Part shown: positions 1 through 9,460 of the stretch, piece after piece | How positions within the stretch are numbered: the first letter of the stretch is position 1 | How the letters are laid out: the number at the start of each line of letters is the position of its first letter | Assembly: GCA_030431675.1 (NCBI GenBank) | Contig: JAUIIV010000002.1 | Coordinates: forward strand, 62,001 to 126,000 | Reading direction: 5' to 3' | DNA: 64,000 nt | Source: Gammaproteobacteria bacterium | GTDB taxonomy: Bacteria; Pseudomonadota; Gammaproteobacteria; UBA6186; Azoamicaceae | The notes under the pieces: generated by a model | Databases searched by the model: none | Told to the model about the DNA's origin: nothing | Seen by the model: the letters and a program-made list of their open reading frames with translations, nothing else | Made by a program: the position numbers and the translations under genes

Positions 1-273
1 TATAACATCTACACATGAGCCGTTATCTATAGCCATACAAATGTCGCATACACCACATGGCTCATCCACTATGCCTGTGGCACAATTGATACTCTTAGCT
101 AAAATACGTGCGATACTAGTCTTACCCACCCCACGGGTACCGGTAAATAAATATGCATGATGCAGCTTCTGACTATGCAACGAATGTTGTAAAGCTTTGA
201 GGGTGGCTTCTTGCCCCACTACCTCTGCAAAACTTCGTGGACGCCATGAACGAGCTAAGACCTTGTAATCCAT
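1..273 (-). CDS. dnaX: DNA polymerase III subunit gamma/tau, N-terminal part (cut by window edge)
   Basis: This is the clamp-loader ATPase that loads the sliding clamp during replication. Reading the minus strand from the ATG at 271-273 gives MDYKVLARSWRPRSFAEVVG, the standard DnaX start, then the Walker A motif GTRGVGKTS near residues 44-52. The four-cysteine zinc module follows (CATG...CGVCDIC). The frame is open through all 91 visible codons to the window edge. The gene lies 27 bases downstream of ffs on the same strand, so the two may share a transcript. Assignment is secure; only the 3' part is missing. Confidence 0.96.
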   Translation of the reverse strand, partial: MDYKVLARSWRPRSFAEVVGQEATLKALQHSLHSQKLHHAYLFTGTRGVGKTSIARILAKSINCATGIVDEPCGVCDICMAIDNGSCVDVI

Positions 274-300
274 AATTTACGCTTACAACTAAAAATTGGA

Positions 301-409
<109 letters not shown>

Positions 410-419
410 ATAAGTGGCT

Positions 420-448
420 ATTTTACATACTTGCTGCATGACAGACAA
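420..448 (-). promoter_or_regulatory. Sigma-70 type promoter for ffs (and possibly dnaX)
   Basis: On the minus strand a -35 element TTGTCT (443-448) is separated by exactly 17 bases from a -10 element TAAAAT (420-425). The mature 5' end of ffs follows 10 bases later. Spacing and both hexamers fit a strong housekeeping promoter. Confidence 0.65.
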
Positions 449-508
449 CCACAAATAAAGTAAAGTGAGTCACAAAAGCATCACCCAATCACTTTGGAAG
501 TTAACTTT

Positions 509-1387
509 ATGAAGAAACTTTTTATCACTCTAATGCTAGCTGTAGGCTTTATACCAAATTTTGCTGGGGCAGATGAGACACTTGATCTGTCTGATGTGAC
601 CATAATAGTTTCTTCGTGTGATAAATACTCAGCATTATGGGAACCATTCTTCGGCTCACTTTTTAAGTATTGGCCAACACTTAATACAACACATAAAAAT
701 ACTGAGATATTATTAGTTGCTAATTCTGCACAATATCAGCACCCACGCGTAACTATGGTTAATATCCGCTTAGAAACTAGCTGGACTGATAATATACTTC
801 ATGCTTTAGAACGAGTGGACTCTAAATATGTATTATTGGCCTTAGATGATTATTGGTTGAATACACCTGTAAACGAAGCCCGCTTAGCAGAGTTAATGAA
901 GCTAATACGCAGCTCCGATGCAGCAATGTTACAAGTTAGCTACAATGACCTACGCTACCAAAATGGTGAAAAACACTCAGTAGTGCCGGGTGTAATGTAT
1001 AGAAATAAGTATGCACACTACAAACTTAGCCTACAACTAGCAATATGGGATAAACAAGCATTATTGGATTTACTGCGCCCAGGAGAAAACCCTTGGGAAT
1101 TTGAACTAGCTGGTACTTTACGCAGTCATGGCTATCCACGAACTATTTTTACTGTAGATACCAATGAACCAATATCTTATATTAACGCCACCTACCAAGG
1201 CCATATAAGAGAAGAGGCTATATCACATGCTAATGATCATAAATTCTATTTCGACCATAAAAAATTTCCGTTACTTGGTAAATTCAATCCTCGACTAACA
1301 GCAAAAATATGGCGAGCACGCCTAAAGAAATTTACCCAATTTATTCAGCATCCAGGCTACTTTGTCGCTACTCAAATACAGGAATAA
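509..1387 (+). CDS. Predicted exported GT-A-like glycosyltransferase family protein
   Basis: The ATG at 509 is preceded by GGAAG (496-500). I chose it over the in-frame TTG at 494, which has no ribosome binding site. The first 21 residues (MKKLFITLMLAVGFIPNFAGA) look like a Sec signal peptide. The body begins with a Rossmann-like strand (DVTIIVSSCDKYS) and has the acidic motif LALDDYWL near residue 112, as in GT-A glycosyltransferases that bind a nucleotide sugar through a metal. A later ENPWEFE motif is reminiscent of capsular-polysaccharide glycosyltransferases. A signal peptide is odd for an enzyme using cytoplasmic nucleotide sugars; it may be an anchor instead. Fold assignment is inference. 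Confidence 0.6.
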   Translation: MKKLFITLMLAVGFIPNFAGADETLDLSDVTIIVSSCDKYSALWEPFFGSLFKYWPTLNTTHKNTEILLVANSAQYQHPRVTMVNIRLETSWTDNILHALERVDSKYVLLALDDYWLNTPVNEARLAELMKLIRSSDAAMLQVSYNDLRYQNGEKHSVVPGVMYRNKYAHYKLSLQLAIWDKQALLDLLRPGENPWEFELAGTLRSHGYPRTIFTVDTNEPISYINATYQGHIREEAISHANDHKFYFDHKKFPLLGKFNPRLTAKIWRARLKKFTQFIQHPGYFVATQIQE

Positions 1388-1458
1388 AATAACTGGTATA
1401 ATATACTATCTGTATATCAAATCAGGAATTAATATCCACAAAACTTGTGTACTAGCGA

Positions 1459-1490
1459 CTAAACTTAACTTTATGTATTAAAAAGTTTAG
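1459..1490. promoter_or_regulatory. Inverted repeat upstream of the lipase-like gene
   Basis: Perfect 8-bp arms CTAAACTT (1459-1466) and AAGTTTAG (1483-1490) lie 11 bases before the start codon at 1502. A TATAAT-like sequence occurs further up, near 1396. The repeat could be an operator or an RNA hairpin close to the translation start. No T-run follows, so it is not a terminator. Confidence 0.3.
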
Positions 1491-1501
1491 GTTTACAGTA
1501 T

Positions 1502-3844
1502 ATGGTACATCCACGACAAATTAGAGAGCAAAAGCGCATCAAGCTTTTACGTGATGCTAGAAGAAGACTCAAAGCTCAACAAAGCGCTGACTCTGGTATT
1601 GACATCAGTGGAAATACATCTACCAATCCTGATCTAGAAACTTACCTTGATTGGGAAGATGAATTTAGCCTGACAGAGTCATTAACGCACGTTTTACCCT
1701 ACGAATTAACTTATAAAGGGCTCACACCGGTTAACGTACGCCGTTTAACTACTGAAGGTCTAGATGGTATTGTCGGTGATAAAGAAATTAAGGACGAAGA
1801 TGGTGTAACCAGAAGATACTATATTAAAAAAGTAAAAACAGATGCTGGCCTAAACTGTTTTATACTCTTCTCTTCACATGCAGATAATCCCCGGGTAAGA
1901 GTACTATTTAGAGGTACCGGCGATATAGAGTCTGCCGTTAGAGACTTCGAAGAATTAGGCTCAGATCCAGGTGGCCTGAGCTTTAAAAGACACGAAAAAG
2001 AAGTAATGAAAGCTGTAAAGCAAGTAGTTAAATATAAAGTAAAGCATAAATGTAAAAAAGTTGAAATGACAACAGCTGGTCATAGTCTAGGTGGTGCAGA
2101 TTCACAAAGATTTGCAAGCATGGTACTAAAGCACATGGCGGAAAATCCTACTGATAAAGAGATGGCGAAAATTGGTAAATTAAACGTCATGCATGCTAAC
2201 TCCGCCGGTATCAGCCAAGCAACACATGATCAGGCAGAAAAAAGTTTACAAGCACTAATAGATTTAAGTAAAAAGAGTGGAAAAACACCTATTGAGGTTA
2301 CACAGTCTATTATTCATGTAGGTGGTGATGGTGTACAAACTACTGGTGATAAAACATTATTTGCTGAAGCAAATTCAGAACACGTACACACTCTAGTATT
2401 TAGATGTGACTTAAAAAAGACTAAACGTAACCCTATAGAACCACATAGGACAAAATTTGCTGGTAGAGAGTTTGATGTTGGCACCCTTTTTAGCTTTAAA
2501 GTTTTAGACAATCAAGATGAAACCGGACGACAAAATATATATGAAATGCTCAATTTTAAGAGCCACAATATACTAAGCATAAAAAATATAGCAGTGCAAG
2601 GAATCGAGTTTCTCAAAGTATATAGACAAGCATCTCCGCATATCAAAAAATTTGTATCAGGATTAGATGCAATAGCGCCATATGCACAATATGGCTCACA
2701 AACATTTATTGAAGACTTACATTTTGATTACTTGATTAAAGAATTTCAAGGCATGAGTGAAGAATACTTCAAGGATATAAAGGGTGTACTCTCTTATGCT
2801 ATGGAAAAACTTGATACTGCAGCAGAAATTGTTCCTTATATTGAGGCCATCAAAAAGAATGTGCAGTTTATTGCAGATATATTATCATGCATACAGTCAT
2901 ACGCTGAATTCAAGGATTATCTGACTCCAGCAGAAAAGAAAGCATGTCAGATAGGTATAGCTATGATTGCCATAGCTGGAGCACTTACCATGGCTCCAAT
3001 ACTCGCACCAGGAGCCGTGCCAGCATCTTTAGCAATGTCACTAAGCACAGTATGTGCTGGCCTGATCAGAGAAGGCTCTTACCTATGCAAAATGGGGCTA
3101 CGTAGACATAAAGAACTAAAAGGTCACAGCATGTTATTTGAATCACTAGATAAATATGCCCAATCCTTATCTACACAAGAGCAAAATAATTTATTTAGCA
3201 TGGGTATAAAAGAGCATGCAAAACGCATGATACAATACGGAGTTAAAGCAAAAGTAAAAGAATTGAGAGAGCGTGTAAATGATCTACTTGATAATTTAAG
3301 CGAGGCCCGTAAAATTCTAAGCGAAAACATGTCCGGAAACATGACCCGCTATGAGTTTGTAAAAAAAATGGGCGCATGTGTTAAGAATATTGTAAAAAAT
3401 GTGAAAGCAATTTCTCAACTAGGCAATAATCCTGTTGCTTCTGCATTTTTATCTTCTGCAACATCCTTACTTGAGCTTATTCGCACCTCAGAAACTCCAA
3501 AACAAATTCATCTCGCAGTACAATCATTTGTAAGCTCAGCTTACACTATGATCGCAGGTCAAGCGGAAGCTGCAGAATCATATATGCCGCAATCAAGAAT
3601 AGAAGATGTTGCAGAGCCATTATACGATAGTTTAAATCTCATGAAGCAAATTGTGCCTGAAGATTCAGCAACTGAACCATTAGGACCACTGACTGTTATG
3701 GCTGGCTTATCTCTTATGTTGACTGGCAACGGTGACACAGAATTAAAGAGCGTTGCTGAGGAAACTATTGCTACAGGACAAGAAATTATACAGCAGCTTA
3801 GAGCACAACCGAATCAGAAACCTAGTGCAACACCACCAGCATAA
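1502..3844 (+). CDS. Lipase class 3 domain protein, candidate secreted effector
   Basis: A 780-residue protein with an alpha/beta-hydrolase lipase-3 signature. VRVLFRGTGD (residues 132-141) matches the family's oxyanion strand, and GHSLGG (193-198) places the nucleophile at Ser195. The rest is long and mostly helical, with an alanine-rich hydrophobic stretch around residues 485-525 that could insert into membranes. There is no signal peptide. The basic N-terminus and large helical C-terminal region are like translocated effectors of intracellular bacteria, but no secretion signal can be proved from sequence. It stands alone between a glycosyltransferase-like gene and a convergent operon. I see no strong ribosome binding site at the ATG. 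Confidence 0.7.
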   Translation: MVHPRQIREQKRIKLLRDARRRLKAQQSADSGIDISGNTSTNPDLETYLDWEDEFSLTESLTHVLPYELTYKGLTPVNVRRLTTEGLDGIVGDKEIKDEDGVTRRYYIKKVKTDAGLNCFILFSSHADNPRVRVLFRGTGDIESAVRDFEELGSDPGGLSFKRHEKEVMKAVKQVVKYKVKHKCKKVEMTTAGHSLGGADSQRFASMVLKHMAENPTDKEMAKIGKLNVMHANSAGISQATHDQAEKSLQALIDLSKKSGKTPIEVTQSIIHVGGDGVQTTGDKTLFAEANSEHVHTLVFRCDLKKTKRNPIEPHRTKFAGREFDVGTLFSFKVLDNQDETGRQNIYEMLNFKSHNILSIKNIAVQGIEFLKVYRQASPHIKKFVSGLDAIAPYAQYGSQTFIEDLHFDYLIKEFQGMSEEYFKDIKGVLSYAMEKLDTAAEIVPYIEAIKKNVQFIADILSCIQSYAEFKDYLTPAEKKACQIGIAMIAIAGALTMAPILAPGAVPASLAMSLSTVCAGLIREGSYLCKMGLRRHKELKGHSMLFESLDKYAQSLSTQEQNNLFSMGIKEHAKRMIQYGVKAKVKELRERVNDLLDNLSEARKILSENMSGNMTRYEFVKKMGACVKNIVKNVKAISQLGNNPVASAFLSSATSLLELIRTSETPKQIHLAVQSFVSSAYTMIAGQAEAAESYMPQSRIEDVAEPLYDSLNLMKQIVPEDSATEPLGPLTVMAGLSLMLTGNGDTELKSVAEETIATGQEIIQQLRAQPNQKPSATPPA

Positions 3845-3862
3845 AATGTGTAAGATACGACT

Positions 3863-4738
3863 CTACTTAATTGGTTTTGCAACTATCATATCGCAATATA
3901 CTTGATCAATAATAGCTCCCGCAGTATGCCCAATCTCTTTATTCGGATCATTTAAAACATTACTTGTACCAAGTACTAACACATCAATATTCTTAGACTG
4001 AATATAATCAATAAGGGTCTTAATAGGCTCTCCATATAAATGCACAATATCATAAGGTAAGTCTATTTTTGTGTTTTTAATCATCCCTAATAGCTTAGTC
4101 TTTTGTAATTCAAAAGACATGTCATTAGACACAAGATCAGAATCCATATGCCAACATGATACAAACTGTAATCTTGCACCAATATTTTGGCTTAAAAAGC
4201 CACCAAAACTTGCTAGCGCATTGGTTAACGCGGCGCCAACCTCATGACCAATAGTTTCCGGATCAATTGCGATCATGATGTTTTTAATATCTTTTATAGA
4301 AATATTATTATACGTAAACCAAATAGGAACTGCTGATTGACGAATCAAATGAATATCTAAGGCACTGAAACCAGTAGTGTGTTCATGCTTATCTGCCACT
4401 TTGATCATTATGTCATAATTGTTATCTGCAGTAACATCTACTATTCGTTCATAAGGGTTTAATACCTCTTCTACTCTGTAACCAATATGATTATGAAATT
4501 CTGTCGCATTGAGGCCTAAACCTGCAAGAGCTAATTCCACTTGGGTTTGTTCATTCTCAATTACCGAGTTTTTATATTTTACTTTAAAGTCTTCAATTTC
4601 TCCTGGCAGCTTATCATATATCACATATATATCTAGGTATGCATCTAGTTCTTTTACCAACAGTAATGTGCGCTCTATTGAGTGTGACTCATTTGCTACA
4701 CCCCGTGTTTGATAAAAAATACGCTTAATATCTAGCAT
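3863..4738 (-). CDS. Tandem universal stress protein (UspE-like)
   Basis: A 291-residue cytoplasmic protein made of two Usp domains. The first runs from about 1 to 145 and the second from about 150 (KDIKNIMIAIDPET) to the end. The C-terminal DVLVLGTSNVLNDPN...AGAIIDQVYCDMIVAKP follows the Usp layout, but the usual ATP-binding G-2x-G-9x-G(S/T) loop is degenerate. UspE-type tandem proteins act in stress survival. Its ATG overlaps the stop codon of the O-antigen ligase-like gene by one base, so it is the last gene of the polysaccharide operon and probably translationally coupled. That is an unusual location for a Usp gene. Confidence 0.85.
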   Translation of the reverse strand: MLDIKRIFYQTRGVANESHSIERTLLLVKELDAYLDIYVIYDKLPGEIEDFKVKYKNSVIENEQTQVELALAGLGLNATEFHNHIGYRVEEVLNPYERIVDVTADNNYDIMIKVADKHEHTTGFSALDIHLIRQSAVPIWFTYNNISIKDIKNIMIAIDPETIGHEVGAALTNALASFGGFLSQNIGARLQFVSCWHMDSDLVSNDMSFELQKTKLLGMIKNTKIDLPYDIVHLYGEPIKTLIDYIQSKNIDVLVLGTSNVLNDPNKEIGHTAGAIIDQVYCDMIVAKPIK

Positions 4739-5937
4739 TATATAGATGATTCGCTAGCATATTTAGAAGAAGCGGCCCCTAAGCATAAAGAAGTGAATAA
4801 AATAAAGAAATAGGATGGTGCACAATCATGTAGCCAGGAATTTGCAAGACAACCTATAGCATAGGTAAGTACCAAGCCTACTCCTAAATATCCCTCTGTA
4901 CTACGTTGACGGATAAATACATATAATGCTGCGCTAAAAAACACTATTAGCCCAAACAATCCAAATATACCAGCCTCAACCCAAGCAGATAAATATTGAT
5001 TATGCGGATTGCTCCTCTGCTCACTAGCAAATGCCGCTTCAGGAGCATGTCTAGAATATGCATTTCTATAACCACCTGTTCCCCAACCTAATAGCGGTCG
5101 CTGTTTAATTAGTTCCCATGTATTATGTAGTAGCAACAAACGAACTCCCATAGAAGAAGTATGCGGAACTTTATCTTCATGCAAAACAGAATAGTTTCGC
5201 ATCTCTTGTAACGCTAGCTGCTGTCGTTGCATAAAACTACTTGGTAGCAACATACAGGCTAAAATAATTGCTCCTATCGCCACAAGCATTAGTAGCTGTA
5301 TTTTTCTATTATTTGCAAAACGCTGCCAACAAAATAAAAATGACAACATAATAAACAACAACTGCCCACTCCGCCCAGTACCAATAAATAATAAGTAGTA
5401 AATTAATAATGCTGCTATGCTAGCAGCTATCCAACGCCAACGCTTTTGTTCTACAGCCAAGTGAGCTAATATAAAAATACTAAAACTTACAAATAAGCTA
5501 GTAATAATATTATCTTTAAATAATACTACTCCCCTCTGCATTGCTACCAAGACCGAGAATACTACTGCAAAAGTGAATCCTAGCATTATGTAACGTCGCC
5601 AATTGTAATCGGTAAAAAAACTGGCTAATAGTGGAATAAGGAGTAAGCGTGCAATTTTATGCATGTACTGCCGAGCTTCTTGTATTTCTCCATATGAGTC
5701 AATTGCACGAAACCCATACCACATAACAAAAAATAGTAAGCTATAACCAATGATATTGCTAAATAAACTATACCTAAAAACCAACAGGCCACAAACGGCT
5801 AACAATGCCCCCATGACACTAACTACCGACGTAGATAAAGGTAAACCTATCGCCAACCCTAATGCAAAAACCAAAGCAATACGTTCTAAGGTAATTTGTT
5901 GAGCAATCCCTCGCTCTGCAGCAGCTACTAAGCGCAT
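4738..5937 (-). CDS. O-antigen ligase / polymerase family membrane protein (WaaL/Wzy_C)
   Basis: A 399-residue, very hydrophobic protein with roughly ten membrane segments and one large periplasmic loop before the C-terminal segments. The loop region RPLLGWGTGGYRNAYSRHAP then NPHNQYLSAWVEAGIFG is the signature of the Wzy_C/WaaL family. These enzymes join undecaprenyl-linked O-antigen to lipid A-core, or polymerise repeat units, at the periplasmic face of the inner membrane. It is translationally overlapped with the phosphoglycosyl transferase upstream and the Usp gene downstream. Ligase and polymerase cannot be told apart from sequence; the GWGTGGYRNAY...HNQYL pattern slightly favours ligase. 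Confidence 0.85.
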   Translation of the reverse strand: MRLVAAAERGIAQQITLERIALVFALGLAIGLPLSTSVVSVMGALLAVCGLLVFRYSLFSNIIGYSLLFFVMWYGFRAIDSYGEIQEARQYMHKIARLLLIPLLASFFTDYNWRRYIMLGFTFAVVFSVLVAMQRGVVLFKDNIITSLFVSFSIFILAHLAVEQKRWRWIAASIAALLIYYLLFIGTGRSGQLLFIMLSFLFCWQRFANNRKIQLLMLVAIGAIILACMLLPSSFMQRQQLALQEMRNYSVLHEDKVPHTSSMGVRLLLLHNTWELIKQRPLLGWGTGGYRNAYSRHAPEAAFASEQRSNPHNQYLSAWVEAGIFGLFGLIVFFSAALYVFIRQRSTEGYLGVGLVLTYAIGCLANSWLHDCAPSYFFILFTSLCLGAASSKYASESSI

Positions 5938-6512
5938 TATTTCAATCCTGTTGTATGAGCCTGATAGGCAATCCCTTTACCACCAATTACTACTAGCAAG
6001 GTCATAAATAAAATTTTAATGTCTAACCAAAAACTCTTATGCTCTACATACCATACGTCTAGCTTAAGTTTTTCTTCCCATGATATTGAGTTACGTCCAT
6101 TAACTTGTGCCCATCCTGTTACTCCAGGACGTACATTATGACGCTTCATTTGCTCTGGAGTATATAACGACAAATGCTCCATCAACAAAGGTCTGGGACC
6201 AACAAACCCCACATCACCCTTGATAATATTAAATAACTGAGGCAATTCATCTAAACTTAGACGTCGCAACCAATCGCCAAATTTAGTAGCACGCGATGTA
6301 TCACCTAGCACTTCAGTACCTGGCTTATCTACCATATGCATAGTTCTAAACTTATAGATAGTAAAAGGCTTAGCATGCCAACCTGGACGTTGTTGAGTAA
6401 AGAAAATGGGGCTACCAAGTTTCAAATACACTAGCAAAGCAACTATCAATATAACTGGTGCGGCACAGAACAGTATCATTAATGCGCAAAAAATATCTAA
6501 CCATCTAGGCAT
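5937..6512 (-). CDS. Monotopic phosphoglycosyl transferase (PglC/WcaJ-type sugar transferase)
   Basis: A 191-residue enzyme that transfers a sugar-1-phosphate from a UDP-sugar to undecaprenyl phosphate, the first membrane step of glycan assembly. An N-terminal membrane helix (residues about 7-30) is followed by FFTQQRPGWHAKPFTIYKFRTM and the SLDELPQLFNIIKGDVGFVGPRPL block typical of the bacterial sugar transferase family. The length matches the small catalytic-domain-only PglC form rather than the large WbaP form. It overlaps its neighbours on both sides within the operon. The likely donor is a product of the WbpM/PglF-type dehydratase pathway at 28616, but this is inference. Confidence 0.9.
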   Translation of the reverse strand: MPRWLDIFCALMILFCAAPVILIVALLVYLKLGSPIFFTQQRPGWHAKPFTIYKFRTMHMVDKPGTEVLGDTSRATKFGDWLRRLSLDELPQLFNIIKGDVGFVGPRPLLMEHLSLYTPEQMKRHNVRPGVTGWAQVNGRNSISWEEKLKLDVWYVEHKSFWLDIKILFMTLLVVIGGKGIAYQAHTTGLK

Positions 6513-7620
6513 ACTCTTCTAACCCCATAGTATTTATTATTACTTTATTAACCTTTTCTACTGCGAACTTATCTTCTGCAATTGCTCGACTACGACGCCC
6601 CATTTCTACTACCAAATGAGGCTGTAGAATAAATTTTTCCATTGCTAACATTAATTCATTTGCGTTACGTGCTGGCACTAACAGACCATTGTCTTCAACT
6701 GTTTCCCTGCAACCGGGTACATCCGTAGTAATAATAGCTCGACCACAAGCCATAGCTTCTAGCACACTCTTTGGTGTTCCCTCGCGATAAGATGGCAATA
6801 CATATACACTGCTCTTAGCTAAAGCTGGACGCACATCGTCAAGCTTACCTAAATACTCTATACATTTCTCATCTATATACTGCTGTAATATCTCTGGTCC
6901 CAATGCCTCTTCTTTATCTTCAAACCATCCGACTAATAGGCAACGCACTTGAGGATATTTATTTTTAATTGCTCGAGCAGCATCTAAGTACTCTAACAAG
7001 CCTTTGGCTTTGATAAAGCGGGCAATCATCAAAAAGCTTGGAGATTTCGGTAATGGTTGAGGATGAAAATGTTGCACATTTACCCCTGACCCATTTATAA
7101 AAACTGTACGTGATGGATCACGAAAAATTTTATTTTTAGCAAAGTCTGCAACATCATCTGAATTTTGAAAAAAAACCTTCTTGTTACCCGACAATGACAT
7201 TTTATATAAAAGTGACATTATTTTTCTTATCACTAAAGACTTGAGGTCATTATGTATGAAAAATGATCCTACACCAGTAATCATAGAATACACCTCCGGC
7301 ACTCCCGCAAACTCTGCAGCAATTGAGCCATACATGACTGGCTTAGCTGTGTAAGAAATTACTTTATCTGGCTTGATTTCTTTACAAATTTTATATAATG
7401 ATAGCAATGTTTTTAAGTCCACTATTGGATTAAGGCCAGTACGGGCCATATTCACATTAACATACTGTACATTAATCTCATTTAGTGCTTCTATCACAGA
7501 TTTTGGTGCATCTGGCGCACACGCAAAAACTTGGTTATTGTTAACCATTGTCCTTAACATATCATAGCGAAAATTTACAAATGAATCCGGGTGTGAACCT
7601 ATAACTAATATTCTAGCCAT
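6505..7620 (-). CDS. Family 4 glycosyltransferase (PglA-like)
   Basis: A 371-residue cytoplasmic retaining GT-B glycosyltransferase. The N-terminal domain starts [18 protein letters not shown], and VYSMITGVGSFF near residue 120 is seen in the PglA/CapM group. The C-terminal GT4 domain has PSFLMIARFIKAKGLLEYLDA and the E-x7-E donor site within REGTPKSVLEAMACGRAI. It would add the second sugar to the lipid-linked sugar made by the adjacent PglC-type enzyme. Overlaps of 8 nt on each side show a tightly packed operon. Confidence 0.88.
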   Translation of the reverse strand: MARILVIGSHPDSFVNFRYDMLRTMVNNNQVFACAPDAPKSVIEALNEINVQYVNVNMARTGLNPIVDLKTLLSLYKICKEIKPDKVISYTAKPVMYGSIAAEFAGVPEVYSMITGVGSFFIHNDLKSLVIRKIMSLLYKMSLSGNKKVFFQNSDDVADFAKNKIFRDPSRTVFINGSGVNVQHFHPQPLPKSPSFLMIARFIKAKGLLEYLDAARAIKNKYPQVRCLLVGWFEDKEEALGPEILQQYIDEKCIEYLGKLDDVRPALAKSSVYVLPSYREGTPKSVLEAMACGRAIITTDVPGCRETVEDNGLLVPARNANELMLAMEKFILQPHLVVEMGRRSRAIAEDKFAVEKVNKVIINTMGLEEYA

Positions 7621-9460
7621 GATTTACCTCATACCACGCTTGAAACATTAAAATATCCCACAAGTGATACTGCCAATTGCGACCGCCACTTTGATGTTCT
7701 TGCCATTTTTTATTAACCGCCTTTGCGTTCAACAATCCATGCTTGGCTAACATACTTCCTCCTAATAAATCACCTGCCCAACTGCGCAATGGTCCACGCA
7801 ACCACTGGTCAATTGGAACTCCAAAACCCATCTTGGGTCGATCGAATAAATTCCTTGGCACATATTTTTCTAATACTTGCTGCAAAACCCATTTTGTCTG
7901 ACCATTACGAATTTTATATTCCAGAGGCAAAGTCCAAGCATACTCAACTACCCTATGATCTAACATAGGCACCCTAGTTTCTAAGCTAACAGCCATAGCA
8001 GCTCTGTCTACTTTAACCAAGATATCATCCGGTAAATAACGCTTGCTATCGATATACATCATAGCTTCTACTAATGGTAGCTTATGGTCAAGGTGCTTTA
8101 AGTCTACACAATGCCAATGTGAAATTAATCTCTGATACATTTCTTCAGCTGAACTGGCATCAAGAATTCCAGCTAATTTATGAATCTTATCTCCTGGATT
8201 CCGCAAACTAAAAAGCACTTTATCCCACAACCAAGGCGGGAACATAATTAATAATTTTGCTGCCAGTCTGCGTAGGGGCAATGGCAAGAGAGAGACCTTG
8301 CGCCATAACATCGGCAAAAACTTATATCTGTTATAGCCAGCAAATAGTTCATCTCCGCCATCACCTGACAAACTAACTGTAACTTTTTGCCTAGTTAATT
8401 GTGAGACCATAAATGTTGGTACTTGTGAAGAGTCAGCGAAAGGCTCATCATAATAGTTAGATATATGCGGAATTAAACTTTGCGTCTCAGAAGCAGTACA
8501 GTACAATTCTGTATGTGCAGTACCCAAGTGTTGTGCTATTGCTTTTGCCTGTTCTGCCTCATTATATGCACGGTCATCAAAACCTATAGTAAATGTTTGC
8601 ACCGGGCTTCTGCTTTGCTCTTGCATCAATGCTACCACGGTCGATGAGTCAATGCCGCCTGAAAGAAATGCCCCGACCGGAACATCAGCAACCATTTGTA
8701 AACTTATAGATTCACGCAACTTTTGTTGCAAGCCAGTGACCGCTTCTTCAGGTGAACAGTGAACCTTTGCTACATGTGGGTTAATCTGCCAGTAGCATTG
8801 TTCCTGCACCGCACCACTAGCATTTACCGTCAAATAATGTCCAGGTTGCAGCTTATAGATATCCGAATAAATACTATATGGCGCAGGAATACAGTTGTAT
8901 TGTAGAAATAAATTTACAGAATCTGGGCTTATAGTATTTTGCCAAGCATAATGCTGTTTAAGCGCCTTAATTTCTGATCCAAAAATAAAATGCTTACCTA
9001 ATGAGCCATAATACAGCGGCTTCTCACCCATACGGTCACGCATCAAATGTAGACAATGCTCTTGCTTATCCCACAATGCAATTGCAAACATACCAATCAT
9101 TTTTTGTAGAGTATTCTCAATACCCCAGGCAGTAAATGCTTGTAATATTACTTCGGTATCAGAGTGTCCACGCCAGTCAGTATAAGATAATTCTTGACGC
9201 AACTCTCCATAGTTATATACTTCACCGTTAAATACCATTGCATAACGATCGTTATACATTGGCTGAGCTCCTTCAGGTGATAAGTCTACTACTGCCAACC
9301 TTCTATGACCCAAGGCAATACCAGAATTTTGTTCCACCCAGGTTCCAGATGCATCAGGACCACGGTGTACAAGGGTATCACTCATCTGAGATACCGTTAC
9401 TTTAAGTAACTCAACATCAGCTCTATGATCTAAATCCCAAAACCCGGCTATTCCACACAT
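7613..9460 (-). CDS. asnB: Asparagine synthase (glutamine-hydrolysing) family amidotransferase
   Basis: A 615-residue two-domain enzyme. The N-terminal Ntn glutaminase starts MCGIAGFWD, with Cys2 as the nucleophile after Met removal. The C-terminal ATP-pyrophosphatase domain has the SGGIDSS P-loop near residue 263. The length and layout are full. In sugar operons such AsnB/WbpS-type enzymes often amidate a uronic acid of the glycan rather than aspartate. Its position between a UDP-sugar epimerase and glycosyltransferases, with TviB nearby supplying a uronic acid, favours that role, but general asparagine synthesis cannot be excluded. It overlaps the epimerase gene by 13 nt. Confidence 0.9.
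   Translation of the reverse strand: MCGIAGFWDLDHRADVELLKVTVSQMSDTLVHRGPDASGTWVEQNSGIALGHRRLAVVDLSPEGAQPMYNDRYAMVFNGEVYNYGELRQELSYTDWRGHSDTEVILQAFTAWGIENTLQKMIGMFAIALWDKQEHCLHLMRDRMGEKPLYYGSLGKHFIFGSEIKALKQHYAWQNTISPDSVNLFLQYNCIPAPYSIYSDIYKLQPGHYLTVNASGAVQEQCYWQINPHVAKVHCSPEEAVTGLQQKLRESISLQMVADVPVGAFLSGGIDSSTVVALMQEQSRSPVQTFTIGFDDRAYNEAEQAKAIAQHLGTAHTELYCTASETQSLIPHISNYYDEPFADSSQVPTFMVSQLTRQKVTVSLSGDGGDELFAGYNRYKFLPMLWRKVSLLPLPLRRLAAKLLIMFPPWLWDKVLFSLRNPGDKIHKLAGILDASSAEEMYQRLISHWHCVDLKHLDHKLPLVEAMMYIDSKRYLPDDILVKVDRAAMAVSLETRVPMLDHRVVEYAWTLPLEYKIRNGQTKWVLQQVLEKYVPRNLFDRPKMGFGVPIDQWLRGPLRSWAGDLLGGSMLAKHGLLNAKAVNKKWQEHQSGGRNWQYHLWDILMFQAWYEVNHG

Noticed and set aside
1388..1501. PmrA-type effector promoter motif upstream of the lipase-like gene
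   Set aside because: No tandem CTTAAT-like pair with correct spacing was found; only a simple inverted repeat is present.
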